Below are positions 1 to 9,983 of a stretch of DNA of 64,000 nt, in pieces (the stretch's first letter is position 1; each line of letters begins with the position of its first letter). The notes below the pieces were generated by a model that saw nothing but the letters and a program-made list of their open reading frames with translations, was not told the origin of the DNA and ran no database searches. This stretch comes from Mikania micrantha (lineage: Eukaryota; Streptophyta; Magnoliopsida; Asterales; Asteraceae), in assembly GCA_009363875.1 (NCBI GenBank), contig CM018696.1, positions 93,022,215-93,086,214 on the forward strand, read 5' to 3'. Both the position numbers and the translations under genes were made by a program.

Positions 1-925
1 ATTACCTGGTTATAAGGGACATGTAATTGCTGAACGTCTGGTATTCCAGAGCTTTTGTCCGCTTATAAGAGGTATGTAAAGGCTAAACATGAACTTGTTG
101 AATGCTAAGCTGTTATCTATATAAGAGACATGTAATTGCTAAACTACTGGTATTCCAGAGCTTTTGTCTGCTTATAGGAGATATGTAAATGCTAAACTAT
201 GTGTGTGTGAATCTATGATGCTTGATAACATGATGAGAAACTAACACGTACGAATACATTAGACATGAAAACATTGAAACAGATAACAAAGGCTTGATGA
301 GGATTGAGTTGTGTGGTAGGTAAAATGCTTAATTATTATTAACAACAATGTCATATCCGGGTTAGTATGTGGTGGGATGTTGGCTAGGGCTTGTTCCCTT
401 ACATATGCCCTATATATAAGCATACCGACTTGGATATTACAGGTGGAGTTAATGAGGTTAAGGTTTTACCGAAGGAGGTTTGTGAAACTATTTTTAAACT
501 TATAAACTATATGAACTCACCAACCGTTGTGTTGACTTGATCTTTTTACATGCTTTCTCAGGTGAAGAACAGGTTTAATCTTAAGCTTTTGGGATATGCA
601 TACTAGGCTGCTCAGTTAGAGGACCTAGTAGACTTTTGGGAAGCACAACTTTTGTTGATGACACATGTTACTTTTGATATCTTGTACATATACAAGATAT
701 ATACATTATTCTTTTGGTTAGGTTTACTTAGTTAAATTGCAGAACATTGCTATTGTAATTTAACTTTGTAATCCTACATATCATTTGATTGTGCTTTAGA
801 TATTCTTAAACGTTGATGCTATGTAAACAATCTGATCATCATGATTATCATCCACGATATCACGCCCCGGGAACCTTCCGCCCGGCGGGGACTCCGATCC
901 AACCCCGCCGGCTCGGGGTGTGACA
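1..925 (+). repeat. 3' part of the 5' LTR of the first gypsy element
   Basis: It matches 9054-9978 with no difference that I could see by eye and ends in TGTGACA, just before the primer site. It carries the last copies of a roughly 110-bp internal repeat (1-230) and a block around 370-425 holding TATATATAAG (411-420), which is also conserved in the solo LTR at 45371-48466. Near identity with the other LTR implies a recent insertion. Confidence 0.93.
411..420 (+). promoter_or_regulatory. Candidate LTR TATA box (conserved block)
   Basis: TATATATAAG lies in a block that starts with GGTGGGATGTTGGCTAGGGC and is kept in the two LTRs of this element (411 and 9464) and in the diverged solo LTR (47899). 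Conservation in otherwise diverged LTRs suggests function. A second good TATA box exists far upstream in the LTR (6583), so which one starts the genomic RNA is unknown. Confidence 0.4.
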
Positions 926-928
926 GAT

Positions 929-940
929 TGGTATCAGAGC
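929..940 (+). other. Primer binding site, tRNA-iMet type
   Basis: TGGTATCAGAGC begins three bases after the LTR end. This is the usual plant gypsy site complementary to the 3' end of initiator methionine tRNA. Confidence 0.9.
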
Positions 941-1094
941 TCAAGGTTATAGAGAATAATAGGTCACTTACTAAAACGGTTTGGCCTAGACTATAACTTA
1001 GGGACCCTCATGTAGAGAACTTAAGACTTAAGTTTGCATTACGTTTTCTGCATTCGATCATTGCACTAACCAAATTCTTTTGGTTACGATCAGA

Positions 1095-4000
1095 ATGCCG
1101 CCGAGAAAACAGCCTACTCCACAAGTTTCTGCTCCTCACTCTTCGACTCCTACACCACCAGATTCACCACCGCCACCTCCTCCTCCTCCGCACTCTCCAC
1201 CACCAGGCTCAAGCAATACACCGACACTGGATCCTGCTACTATCGCGTTGGCTACGCTACTGAGTACTCAACTGACAAGCCAACTGAAAGAGGTCATCCC
1301 AGAGATGATAAACAGGATTCAAGGACAAGGCAACACTTCTGGACACACTACAGGCGAGGCTAGTGGAAACACTGGTCATACATCTGATTGCTCCTACAAA
1401 TCCTTTGTAGGATGCAAACCTCCTAGTTTTACCGGAGTTGAAGGAGCTGTTGGACTGATCCAATGGCTTGAGAAAATGGAAAATACTTTGGATATTAGCG
1501 GTTGTCCAGAACATCACAAAGTTCGCTATGCAGCTGGTTCTTTCAGCAAGCGAGCTTTGACTTGGTGGAACGCACAGATAAGAGCAAAGGGAAGAGATGA
1601 AGCAATGGCGATGCCCTGGGCAGAATTCAAACTTCTTCTGAGGAATGAGTTTTGCCCGAAACATGAACTACAACAACTGGAGATTGAGCTCTCGAATCAT
1701 GAGATGAAGGGAGCTGATCATATGACTTTTACCAACCGTTATCATGAACTGGTAGCCCTGGTGCCAGAGATGGTGCCAACCTTGGAAAAGCTAATTGATC
1801 GCTATGTAGCAGGACTACCTTCATGTATACAAAGCGTTGTACTGGGTTCATATCCTGCTACTTTGGAGTCAGCCATTTCCCTCTCTGCTAAGCTTACCAA
1901 GGTAATGGTAAAGTCTGGAGTCTTGAAAGATGATGCTGGAAAAGCCAAAGAAACAACATCGAAGAAGCCCGAGTACCATCAGAAAAAGAAACAAAAGGTT
2001 GTCAAGAACTATGCGGCCGTCACCCCACTGAGACAGGCAACTGCAGCACCTGTCAACCCTGCTATTAGGGGTTATGGAGGGGAATATCCCCAGTGCGCAA
2101 ACTGCAAGTATCATCATCCTGTTGGTGCTCAATGCAGGAAGTGCACGAATTGTGGCCGGTTTGGCCACTGGGTTAACAAGTGCCGAGTTGCTGTAAACCA
2201 GGCCACTAACACCGCAGCAAGAGCACTACCTCCACCACCACCACAGGACCCAATCAACAACAACAGAGGATGCTACAACTGTGGGGAAATGGGTCATTTC
2301 TCTCGCAACTGTCCTAAGAAGGTGCAACCAGGAGCACAAGCACCTAGAGGACGAGCTTTTGTCATTGGAGCCAATGCTGCACGTCAGGACCCTAATGTGG
2401 TCACTGGTACATTTCTTTTACATGACTCTTATGCATCCATATTATTTGATACTGGTGCAGACCAGAGTTTTATTTCATCTGATTTTGCACGACAACTTAG
2501 TCTTACTGAGGACACTTTAGACTCCCCTTACATTATTGAAGTAGCTAATGGGAAACAAGTTACGGTTAGCACTATACTTAGGAACTGCCCACTTACACTT
2601 ATAGATCATACATTTTCCATCGACTTGTTGCCGATGGAGTTGGGCAGTTTCGATATCATCGTGGGAATGGATTGGCTCTCACTCAATCGAGTGGAAGTTA
2701 TCTGTTCCGAGAAGCTACTTCGGATTCCAATAACGGATGATCGTGTATTGGAAGTTCGAGGGGATCAAGCCAAGAGAAACGTAAAGATCATATCATGCAT
2801 AAAAGCGCGTAAGTGTCTGCAAAAGAAGTGCATAGCATTCTTGGCTCATGTGGTGGAGAAAGACAAAGACAAGAAAACATTACAAGACGTACCGATAGTG
2901 AGAGAATATCCTGAGGTGTTTCCTGAAGATCTACCTGGGTTGCCTCCTGTGCGACCAGTGGAGTTTCGTATCGATCTGATTCCTGGAGCAACGCCTGTTG
3001 CTAAATCTCCTTATAGGTTAGCACCTTCGGAGATGCAGGAGTTATCTAACCAACTACAGGAACTGCTTGATAAAGGTTTCATCCGCCCGAGCTACTCACC
3101 TTGGGGAGCTCCGGTTCTGTTCGTGAAAAAAAAGGATGGATCCTTTCGGATGTGCATAGACTACAGAGAGCTAAACAAACTAACCATCAAGAATCGGTAT
3201 CCGTTACCGAGGATTGATGACTTATTTGATCAATTGCAAGGAGCTCAGTACTTTTCGAAAATCGATCTACGTTCCGGATACCATCAGCTTAGAGTACAAG
3301 ACGAAGACATACCCAAGACGGCGTTTCGTACCAGGTATGGGCATTACGAGTTCATGGTGATGCCTTTTGGTTTGACGAATGCACCTGCGGTTTTCATGGA
3401 CCTCATGAACCGTGTGTGTAAGCCGTACTTAGATCAATTTGTTATTGTTTTCATTGATGACATATTGATTTATTCTAAAAGCAAGGCAGAACACGAGCAA
3501 CATCTGAGAACGATCTTGGAACTGTTAAAGGAAGAGAAACTCTATGCCAAATTCTCTAAGTGTGAGTTTTGGTTAAAAGAGGTTCAATTCCTAGGCCATG
3601 TTGTTAACAGTGAGGGAATTCATGTTGATCCTGCCAAGATTGAAGCAATAAAAGATTGGGACACTCCGAAGACACCTACGGAGATACGTTCTTTTCTAGG
3701 CTTAGCAGGTTATTACAGAAGGTTTATCTCGAACTTTTCTAAGATAGCTCTGCCACTCACGAAGCTAACACAGAAAAGCGAACCGTTCATTTGGGAACAA
3801 AAACAAGAAGAAGCCTTTCAGACATTGAAACAAAAGCTATGTGATGCTCCGATCTTATCTCTCCCAGATGGTTGTGATGACTTTGTTGTTTATTGTGATG
3901 CATCCCATCAGGGACTTGGCTGTGTGCTTATGCAGCGGGACAAAGTCATTGCCTACGCTTCGAGACAATTAAAGATTCATGAGAAGAACTACACAACTCA

Positions 4001-5738
4001 TGATCTGGAACTGGGAGCAGTGGTGTTTGCACTGAAGATCTGGAGGCATTACTTATATGGAACCAAGTGTACCATATTTACAGATCACAAAAGTCTACAA
4101 CACATATTCGATCAGAAGGAACTCAATATGCGACAGCGACGTTGGGTTGAGCTTCTAAATGACTATGACTGTGTGATTAAGTACCATCCGGGCAAGGCAA
4201 ACGTTGTTGCTGATGCCTTGAGCCGGAAGGAACGGGTCAAACCCTTGCGTGTCAGAGCAATGGGAATGACTGTGCAGACAAGTTTACACGATCACATTAA
4301 GCAAGCACAACAGGAAGCAATTGAACGAGGAAACTTGAAGAAAGACTTAGATTGCGGTGTGGAGAAACATTTGGAAACAAAACCCAATGGACTTGTTTAC
4401 TTCAAGGATCGTATCTGGATTCCTGCAGTAGATGAGTTAAGAAAACTTATTTTTGATGAAGCACACAAGACCAAGTACTCTGTGCATCCCGGTGCTGATA
4501 AAATGTACCAAGACTTACGTGCATTCTATTGGTGGCCGGGTATGAAGAAAGACATCGCTGAGTATGTTAGTAGATGCCTTACGTGTGCTAAGGTGAAGGC
4601 GGAACACCAGAAACCATCTGGTTTGCTGGAACAGCCTGAAATACCACTATGGAAGTGGGAACAGATAGCTATGGACTTTGTTACCAAGCTACCCCGCACT
4701 TCCAGTGGACATGATACTATTTGGGTTATCGTTGATCGATTAACCAAGTCTGCTCATTTCTTGCCAATGCGAGAAACTTACACGATGGATAAACTAGCGA
4801 AGCTTTACATCGACGAGATAGTGGTACGCCATGGTGTGCCATTGTCTATCATTTCAGATCGTGATAGCAGATTTACATCAAGGTTCTGGCAATCGTTGCA
4901 GAAATCTCTAGGGACGCAATTAAACTTGAGTACGGCTTATCATCCACAAACGGATGGTCAAAGCGAACGTACTATCCAAACCCTGGAGGATATGTTAAGA
5001 ACTTGTGTTCTAGACTTTGGTGGTAATTGGGATTCCCACTTGCCACTAATCGAGTTCTCCTACAACAACAGTTATCACAGCAGCATCGGTTGTGCCCCAT
5101 TCGAGGCTCTTTATGGTCGCAAATGTCGGTCACCGATCTGTTGGTCAGAAGTGGGAGACAATCGTATCACCGGGCCAGAACTTATTCAAGAAACTACAGA
5201 CAAGATTGCTCAGATACAACAAAGACTACAAGCGACACGAAGTAGACAAAAGAGCTATGCTGATAAACGGCGTAAGCCGTTGGAATTCCAAGTGGGAGAT
5301 CGTGTTATGCTTAAGGTTTCTCCTTGGAAAGGCGTAGTCCGTTTTGCAAAGAAAGGCAAACTAACACCACGATACGTAGGACCGTTCGAAATCATCGAAC
5401 GTATTGGTCCTGTAGCATACAGATTGAACTTACCGGATGAACTTAGTGGTGTACATGACGTGTTTCACGTCTCAAACTTGAAGAAATGCCTTGCTGATGA
5501 AACTCTTATCATACCAATTGAAGAAATACAATTGGATGAAAACTTACGTTTTGTTGAAGAACCATTGGAGATTATGGATCGTAAAGTCAAGCAACTGAGA
5601 CGAAGTCGTATTCCTATCGTTAAAGTTCGTTGGAACTCAAAGCGCGGACCTGAGTTTACTTGGGAACGTGAAGACCACATGAGAAACAAGTATCCCCAAC
5701 TCTTTGCCGAGGAAGTCGTACCGAATAACGAGTCTTAA
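1095..5738 (+). CDS. Gag-pol polyprotein of Tekay-like gypsy element, intact (about 1547 aa)
   Basis: Encodes the capsid and enzymes for reverse transcription and integration. The frame is open from a TTG at 1080, but the first ATG is at 1095 (context CAGAATGCCG), so I start there. A proline-rich N-terminus precedes the gag domain (about residues 100-275). Two CCHC knuckles follow near residues 350 and 395. Then come an aspartic protease with DTGA near 452, RT with FIDD near 786 in place of YxDD, RNase H with CDAS, an integrase with the HHCC finger near 1130-1170 and the acidic catalytic residues, and a C-terminal chromodomain-like segment rich in W and basic residues (about 1490-1540). There is no stop or frameshift, unlike the other retroelements here. 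With the matching LTRs, this could be an autonomous, recently active copy. Confidence 0.93.
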   Translation: MPPRKQPTPQVSAPHSSTPTPPDSPPPPPPPPHSPPPGSSNTPTLDPATIALATLLSTQLTSQLKEVIPEMINRIQGQGNTSGHTTGEASGNTGHTSDCSYKSFVGCKPPSFTGVEGAVGLIQWLEKMENTLDISGCPEHHKVRYAAGSFSKRALTWWNAQIRAKGRDEAMAMPWAEFKLLLRNEFCPKHELQQLEIELSNHEMKGADHMTFTNRYHELVALVPEMVPTLEKLIDRYVAGLPSCIQSVVLGSYPATLESAISLSAKLTKVMVKSGVLKDDAGKAKETTSKKPEYHQKKKQKVVKNYAAVTPLRQATAAPVNPAIRGYGGEYPQCANCKYHHPVGAQCRKCTNCGRFGHWVNKCRVAVNQATNTAARALPPPPPQDPINNNRGCYNCGEMGHFSRNCPKKVQPGAQAPRGRAFVIGANAARQDPNVVTGTFLLHDSYASILFDTGADQSFISSDFARQLSLTEDTLDSPYIIEVANGKQVTVSTILRNCPLTLIDHTFSIDLLPMELGSFDIIVGMDWLSLNRVEVICSEKLLRIPITDDRVLEVRGDQAKRNVKIISCIKARKCLQKKCIAFLAHVVEKDKDKKTLQDVPIVREYPEVFPEDLPGLPPVRPVEFRIDLIPGATPVAKSPYRLAPSEMQELSNQLQELLDKGFIRPSYSPWGAPVLFVKKKDGSFRMCIDYRELNKLTIKNRYPLPRIDDLFDQLQGAQYFSKIDLRSGYHQLRVQDEDIPKTAFRTRYGHYEFMVMPFGLTNAPAVFMDLMNRVCKPYLDQFVIVFIDDILIYSKSKAEHEQHLRTILELLKEEKLYAKFSKCEFWLKEVQFLGHVVNSEGIHVDPAKIEAIKDWDTPKTPTEIRSFLGLAGYYRRFISNFSKIALPLTKLTQKSEPFIWEQKQEEAFQTLKQKLCDAPILSLPDGCDDFVVYCDASHQGLGCVLMQRDKVIAYASRQLKIHEKNYTTHDLELGAVVFALKIWRHYLYGTKCTIFTDHKSLQHIFDQKELNMRQRRWVELLNDYDCVIKYHPGKANVVADALSRKERVKPLRVRAMGMTVQTSLHDHIKQAQQEAIERGNLKKDLDCGVEKHLETKPNGLVYFKDRIWIPAVDELRKLIFDEAHKTKYSVHPGADKMYQDLRAFYWWPGMKKDIAEYVSRCLTCAKVKAEHQKPSGLLEQPEIPLWKWEQIAMDFVTKLPRTSSGHDTIWVIVDRLTKSAHFLPMRETYTMDKLAKLYIDEIVVRHGVPLSIISDRDSRFTSRFWQSLQKSLGTQLNLSTAYHPQTDGQSERTIQTLEDMLRTCVLDFGGNWDSHLPLIEFSYNNSYHSSIGCAPFEALYGRKCRSPICWSEVGDNRITGPELIQETTDKIAQIQQRLQATRSRQKSYADKRRKPLEFQVGDRVMLKVSPWKGVVRFAKKGKLTPRYVGPFEIIERIGPVAYRLNLPDELSGVHDVFHVSNLKKCLADETLIIPIEEIQLDENLRFVEEPLEIMDRKVKQLRRSRIPIVKVRWNSKRGPEFTWEREDHMRNKYPQLFAEEVVPNNES

Positions 5739-5762
5739 ATTTCGGGACGAAATTTCTCTAAC

Positions 5763-5771
5763 AAGGGGAGA
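5763..5771 (+). other. Polypurine tract of first gypsy element
   Basis: AAGGGGAGA lies directly before the 3' LTR, which starts TGTAACATCAG at 5773. It is the expected plus-strand primer for reverse transcription. Confidence 0.8.
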
Positions 5772-6582
5772 CTGTAACATCAGTGCCGGACGCGTGCCGG
5801 AACAGTGATCGTAACAGTAAACATGTACAGTGATTCAGGTACACATTTCGTTAAACTATGTTTAGACTATTTATACATTTGATTAGCATGAAACTATTAT
5901 ACGATTGTCTGAATCTGATTTAAACTTTCGAGTTTAACAGTCAGAAAACATGTCGGACAACACAGTGTTGAAAAACAAATACTTGATGTGATATTAGTTG
6001 CCATAAACGTATGTGAGGTGAAACAAAACAAAACCTTAATGGTTATTGTTGCAGAATGCTAAACCGACGAGTTGTTCGTATAGGTGACGATCTGTACGAA
6101 TAATTCTGATAGTTTAACGTTCTGAAATAATGACTTAACAGTAGAAAACAAGAATCAGAAAGCCAAACCATCGACGTGTTCGTTCGAATGACGATTCGAA
6201 CGAATACGCGAGATGGTGACGCGATCTGATGAAACGATAATGAAAACGAATAACGACACGAACGATCATAAATTTAAAGAAATATTATATTTCTTATTTT
6301 ACAATTTTGAAACTCATCATAAAATAATTTTTCTTTAACTATTTTAATTTAAATCGCGAACAAATTATTTAAACGCGAAAAATTAAACGAAACGCGTAAA
6401 CTATTAAAATTCGATATTTAATTATACGTAACGATATTTTATATAAGTTCTAATGATATTTATAATTTAGTTATCCTAGGATAAACTCTTTTTAATTTAT
6501 TTACGAAAAACACGCGTAAAGTGCCGGATACGCGACGAGATTACAAACCGAGCAACCGAAACGAACCCGAACCACCTCGGGG

Positions 6583-6589
6583 TATATAA
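6583..6589 (+). promoter_or_regulatory. TATA box in the 3' LTR
   Basis: TATATAA follows a GC-richer stretch and precedes a CT-rich, ATG-poor leader (about 6600-6815), the classic look of a plant Pol II start. The equivalent site in the 5' LTR is outside the window. Transcripts from this copy would run out of the element toward 10 kb and beyond. Confidence 0.5.
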
Positions 6590-6999
6590 ACCTTTGATGA
6601 GTGCATTTATTTCATTTTCACAAAACCCTTTCTCTCTCAAAAACCCACTCCCGTTCGTTTCTCTCTCTAGCACAAAAACCACCATTAACACACTTCGAAG
6701 CTTCATATCTTGCTCAAAACTCCACCGATTTTCGTGATTCTTGCGCCTAAACGACCATCTTGAAGCCCTCTACACGAAAGTACAACTCATCTGAGCTTTG
6801 GTCCAGCCGATTTTGAGGTATGAACGAGAGAACATCACGAAAAATTAGGGTTTTCATTTTATTGTTTTGTTGTAGTTCGAACCAGTCCCTTAAACGGTTA
6901 ACCACGGTTGCTCATGGACCACACAAGCATTCTGGAACCTTCACGTTGGTTAACAAAAGTATAGCAACGATCAGAATCGAAGAAGACGACGATGGTGAT

Positions 7000-7310
7000 A
7001 AACACGAACCAGGGTTCGTGAGGGATCTCTTCGCCGAACCCTTCAGCAGGGTTATGGTCACGAACCTGTTGTTACTGCGAAGCTACCCACTGCCCACGAA
7101 CCCTACTTCCAGGTGACGAACCTTCTGATGATGCCGAACCATTGATAGATTAGCCGAACCCACCCTCATCTTGGAGCGAACCATGTATGTTTCAGCTAGT
7201 GGCGAACCCTCGGCAACACCCCAGCGAACCCTTGAGGACCAGACTCACCGAACCTTTTTGTTAAACCTCAGCCGAACCTTAAGACCAATATGACCGAACC
7301 TACTTTCTGG
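7000..7310 (+). repeat. CGAACC-rich interspersed hexamer region in LTR
   Basis: CGAACC occurs about a dozen times in some 300 bases at irregular spacing, so it is not a simple tandem array. More copies lie near 6561-6571. It sits downstream of the 6583 TATA box. Function unknown. Confidence 0.7.
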
Positions 7311-7369
7311 AATCAAAATGGTTCGCTGCCATTGTTGCTAAATCGGACGATTTCATGTGGCCACTTTGA

Positions 7370-7890
7370 TCTCATGGCCCAGCCGCCCCATATGTGGCCC
7401 AAATAGCCTTGCCAAGTAAATTCCAATTGGCCCATTTAAATTACTGGCCCAATTCCTCTAAGGAGCCCACACAATCGGTCCAACAGCACTCATTGCAGCC
7501 CAGTAAACCCTTGGCCCAACAGTATTAAGCCGGCCCAATATGGTTATCAAGTCCAAATCATTTTGTCTTGGGCCACCTATTCGGTCCATGGAATTGTTAG
7601 CCCAATAAGTCTTCGGCCCATTGTGACTAATCTAACCCAATAATAAATCGGTTTAAAGGAGGATAATTAGCCACACGCAATGGTTTGGTCCAAGCCCTTT
7701 AATCGGCCCAAGAGCCTATGTCCGGCCCAATTACGCTCTGTTGGTCATTTGCTTTGTTTCGGCCCACCTAAACCTTAACCGGCTCATGTGAAACCGGCCC
7801 AAGGCCCGCATCATTCATAATGTAATCAATTGGGCTTAAGGCCCACTAATTAGGCCCAATATTATCATAAATAGTTCAATGGGTTATCCG
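7370..7890 (+). promoter_or_regulatory. Dense cluster of GGCCCA (site II-type) motifs in LTR
   Basis: GGCCCA, or TGGGCC on the other strand, recurs well over ten times in about 520 bases with irregular spacing. In plants TGGGCC/T is the site II element bound by TCP factors in promoters of growth genes. The solo LTR holds a matching cluster at 45850-46160. The role as an enhancer is inferred. Confidence 0.55.
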
Positions 7891-8463
7891 GCCCAATTAA
7901 TTATGAATCAATGAAAACTTATGAATAAACAAGGTAAACGATGAAAAATCATGTTAATGGTATAAACCTTTTGTTTGTTATGAAATGATAACAAGTTTTA
8001 AACAAGTTACATGAAGGTCTTAAAAGCCGTAAACAAATGACAACTTGTGATTTATGAACAAGTAGGACATCCTTAACAAAGAAGAAATGGAGCCGGATAA
8101 CAAACAAGATCCGTAAGCGTTAGCCAACTTTAGGGCTAACACTAACACTTACACGCACAACAAATTCTTATAAACTTATACTTATAAGTTACAACCTTAT
8201 GAAATCAATACAGGAGCTTGAACATCATAACAAGTGCAAACAAAGAGAGAGCGCATTCTTATTCTATTTAGTCAATCACTTCGGACCTAAGGTGAGTTCA
8301 TTGTCCCCTTTCAAACTTATTTGTTTTACTTCGGGACTGAGAAGCATGTTAAACATTTTTATTGAAATGTTATTTAATGCTTTAAACATAAACATGATTG
8401 CTTATGATGGAAATCTTTACTTTAAGCTTGATGCTTAAAATCAATTGTTGGTTACTTGATACC

Positions 8464-8712
8464 ATTACATGATACTTGATGCAAATACATGAGACTTAGT
8501 ACAGTTACATGTGACATGATACAAATACATGATACTTGATTCAATTACATGAGACTTGATACAAATACATGATACTTGATTCAAATACATGAGACATGAT
8601 ACAAATACATGATACTTGATTCAATTACATGCGATGTGATTCAATTACATGAGACATGATACAAATACATGATACGGGATTCAATTACATGAGACTTGAT
8701 ACTATTACATGC
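8464..8712 (+). repeat. 20-bp tandem repeat in LTR
   Basis: About twelve imperfect copies of a 20-base unit of the form ATACATGATACTTGATTCAA, with alternating ATACATGA and TTACATGA starts. The array lies in the middle of the proposed leader intron. Confidence 0.85.
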
Positions 8713-8739
8713 TACTAGGCCATCATACATGTATCTAAC

Positions 8740-9255
8740 CATAGGCTACGTAATTGCTGAACGTCTGGTATTCCAGAGCTTGTACCTATGGGGTGAGATA
8801 CATGTAATAACATAAACGTAATGATACTCAGCTATTACCTGGTTATAAGGGACATGTAATTGCTAAACTACTGGTATTCCAGAGCTTTTGTCGGCTTATA
8901 TGAGGTATGTAAAGGCTAAACATGAAAGTATCGATTCTAAGCTATTACCTGGTTATAAGGGACACGTAATTGCTAAACGTCTGGTATTCCAGAGCTTGTG
9001 TCGGCTTATATGAGGTATGTAAAGGCTAAACATAAACGTAACGTTACGGAGCTATTACCTGGTTATAAGGGACATGTAATTGCTGAACGTCTGGTATTCC
9101 AGAGCTTTTGTCCGCTTATAAGAGGTATGTAAAGGCTAAACATGAACTTGTTGAATGCTAAGCTGTTATCTATATAAGAGACATGTAATTGCTAAACTAC
9201 TGGTATTCCAGAGCTTTTGTCTGCTTATAGGAGATATGTAAATGCTAAACTATGT
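8740..9255 (+). repeat. Tandem repeat of about 110 bp in LTR
   Basis: Four to five copies are recognisable by CTGGTATTCCAGAGCTT followed by GCTTATA and GGTATGTAAAGGCTAAAC. Copies start near 8742 (degenerate), 8841, 8940, 9052 and 9160. The window opens inside the matching array of the 5' LTR. Confidence 0.85.
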
Positions 9256-9983
9256 GTGTGTGAATCTATGATGCTTGATAACATGATGAGAAACTAACAC
9301 GTACGAATACATTAGACATGAAAACATTGAAACAGATAACAAAGGCTTGATGAGGATTGAGTTGTGTGGTAGGTAAAATGCTTAATTATTATTAACAACA
9401 ATGTCATATCCGGGTTAGTATGTGGTGGGATGTTGGCTAGGGCTTGTTCCCTTACATATGCCCTATATATAAGCATACCGACTTGGATATTACAGGTGGA
9501 GTTAATGAGGTTAAGGTTTTACCGAAGGAGGTTTGTGAAACTATTTTTAAACTTATAAACTATATGAACTCACCAACCGTTGTGTTGACTTGATCTTTTT
9601 ACATGCTTTCTCAGGTGAAGAACAGGTTTAATCTTAAGCTTTTGGGATATGCATACTAGGCTGCTCAGTTAGAGGACCTAGTAGACTTTTGGGAAGCACA
9701 ACTTTTGTTGATGACACATGTTACTTTTGATATCTTGTACATATACAAGATATATACATTATTCTTTTGGTTAGGTTTACTTAGTTAAATTGCAGAACAT
9801 TGCTATTGTAATTTAACTTTGTAATCCTACATATCATTTGATTGTGCTTTAGATATTCTTAAACGTTGATGCTATGTAAACAATCTGATCATCATGATTA
9901 TCATCCACGATATCACGCCCCGGGAACCTTCCGCCCGGCGGGGACTCCGATCCAACCCCGCCGGCTCGGGGTGTGACACATAC

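Larger units (their letters stand above)
1..9978 (+). mobile_element. Ty3/gypsy chromovirus-type LTR retrotransposon, Tekay-like, 5' end cut by window
   Basis: Positions 1-925 repeat almost base for base at 9054-9978, so they are the end of the 5' LTR and the end of the 3' LTR. Between them lie, in order, a tRNA-Met-type primer site, one unbroken gag-pol ORF and a purine tract, then a 3' LTR of about 4.2 kb. By offset, about 3.28 kb of the 5' LTR lies left of the window. The domain order (gag, protease, RT, RNase H, integrase, chromodomain-like tail) is that of chromoviruses. The long LTR and the gag type point to the Tekay/Del lineage; the lineage is inferred. The 3' flank after the LTR is CATAC, the expected position of a 5-bp target duplication, but its partner is outside the window. 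Confidence 0.93.
5773..9978 (+). repeat. 3' LTR of the first gypsy element (about 4.2 kb)
   Basis: It runs from TGTAACATC to GTGTGACA. Layers inside it are: an AT-rich start; a TATA box at 6583 with a CT-rich leader; a CGAACC-rich stretch (about 7000-7310); a stretch dense in GGCCCA (about 7370-7890); a possible splice donor at 8292; 20-bp tandem repeats (8464-8712); repeats of about 110 bp (about 8740-9255); a second TATA-like block at 9464; a possible splice acceptor at 9613; and a GC-rich end. Most LTRs are far shorter. Confidence 0.9.

Noticed and set aside
1080..1094. Start of gag-pol at 1080
   Set aside because: The codon at 1080 is TTG; the first ATG in frame is at 1095 with reasonable context.
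6820..7116. 98-codon frame in the 3' LTR starting at an ATG
   Set aside because: Low complexity driven by CGAACC words, not seen in the solo LTR, no domain; more likely leader or U3 sequence.
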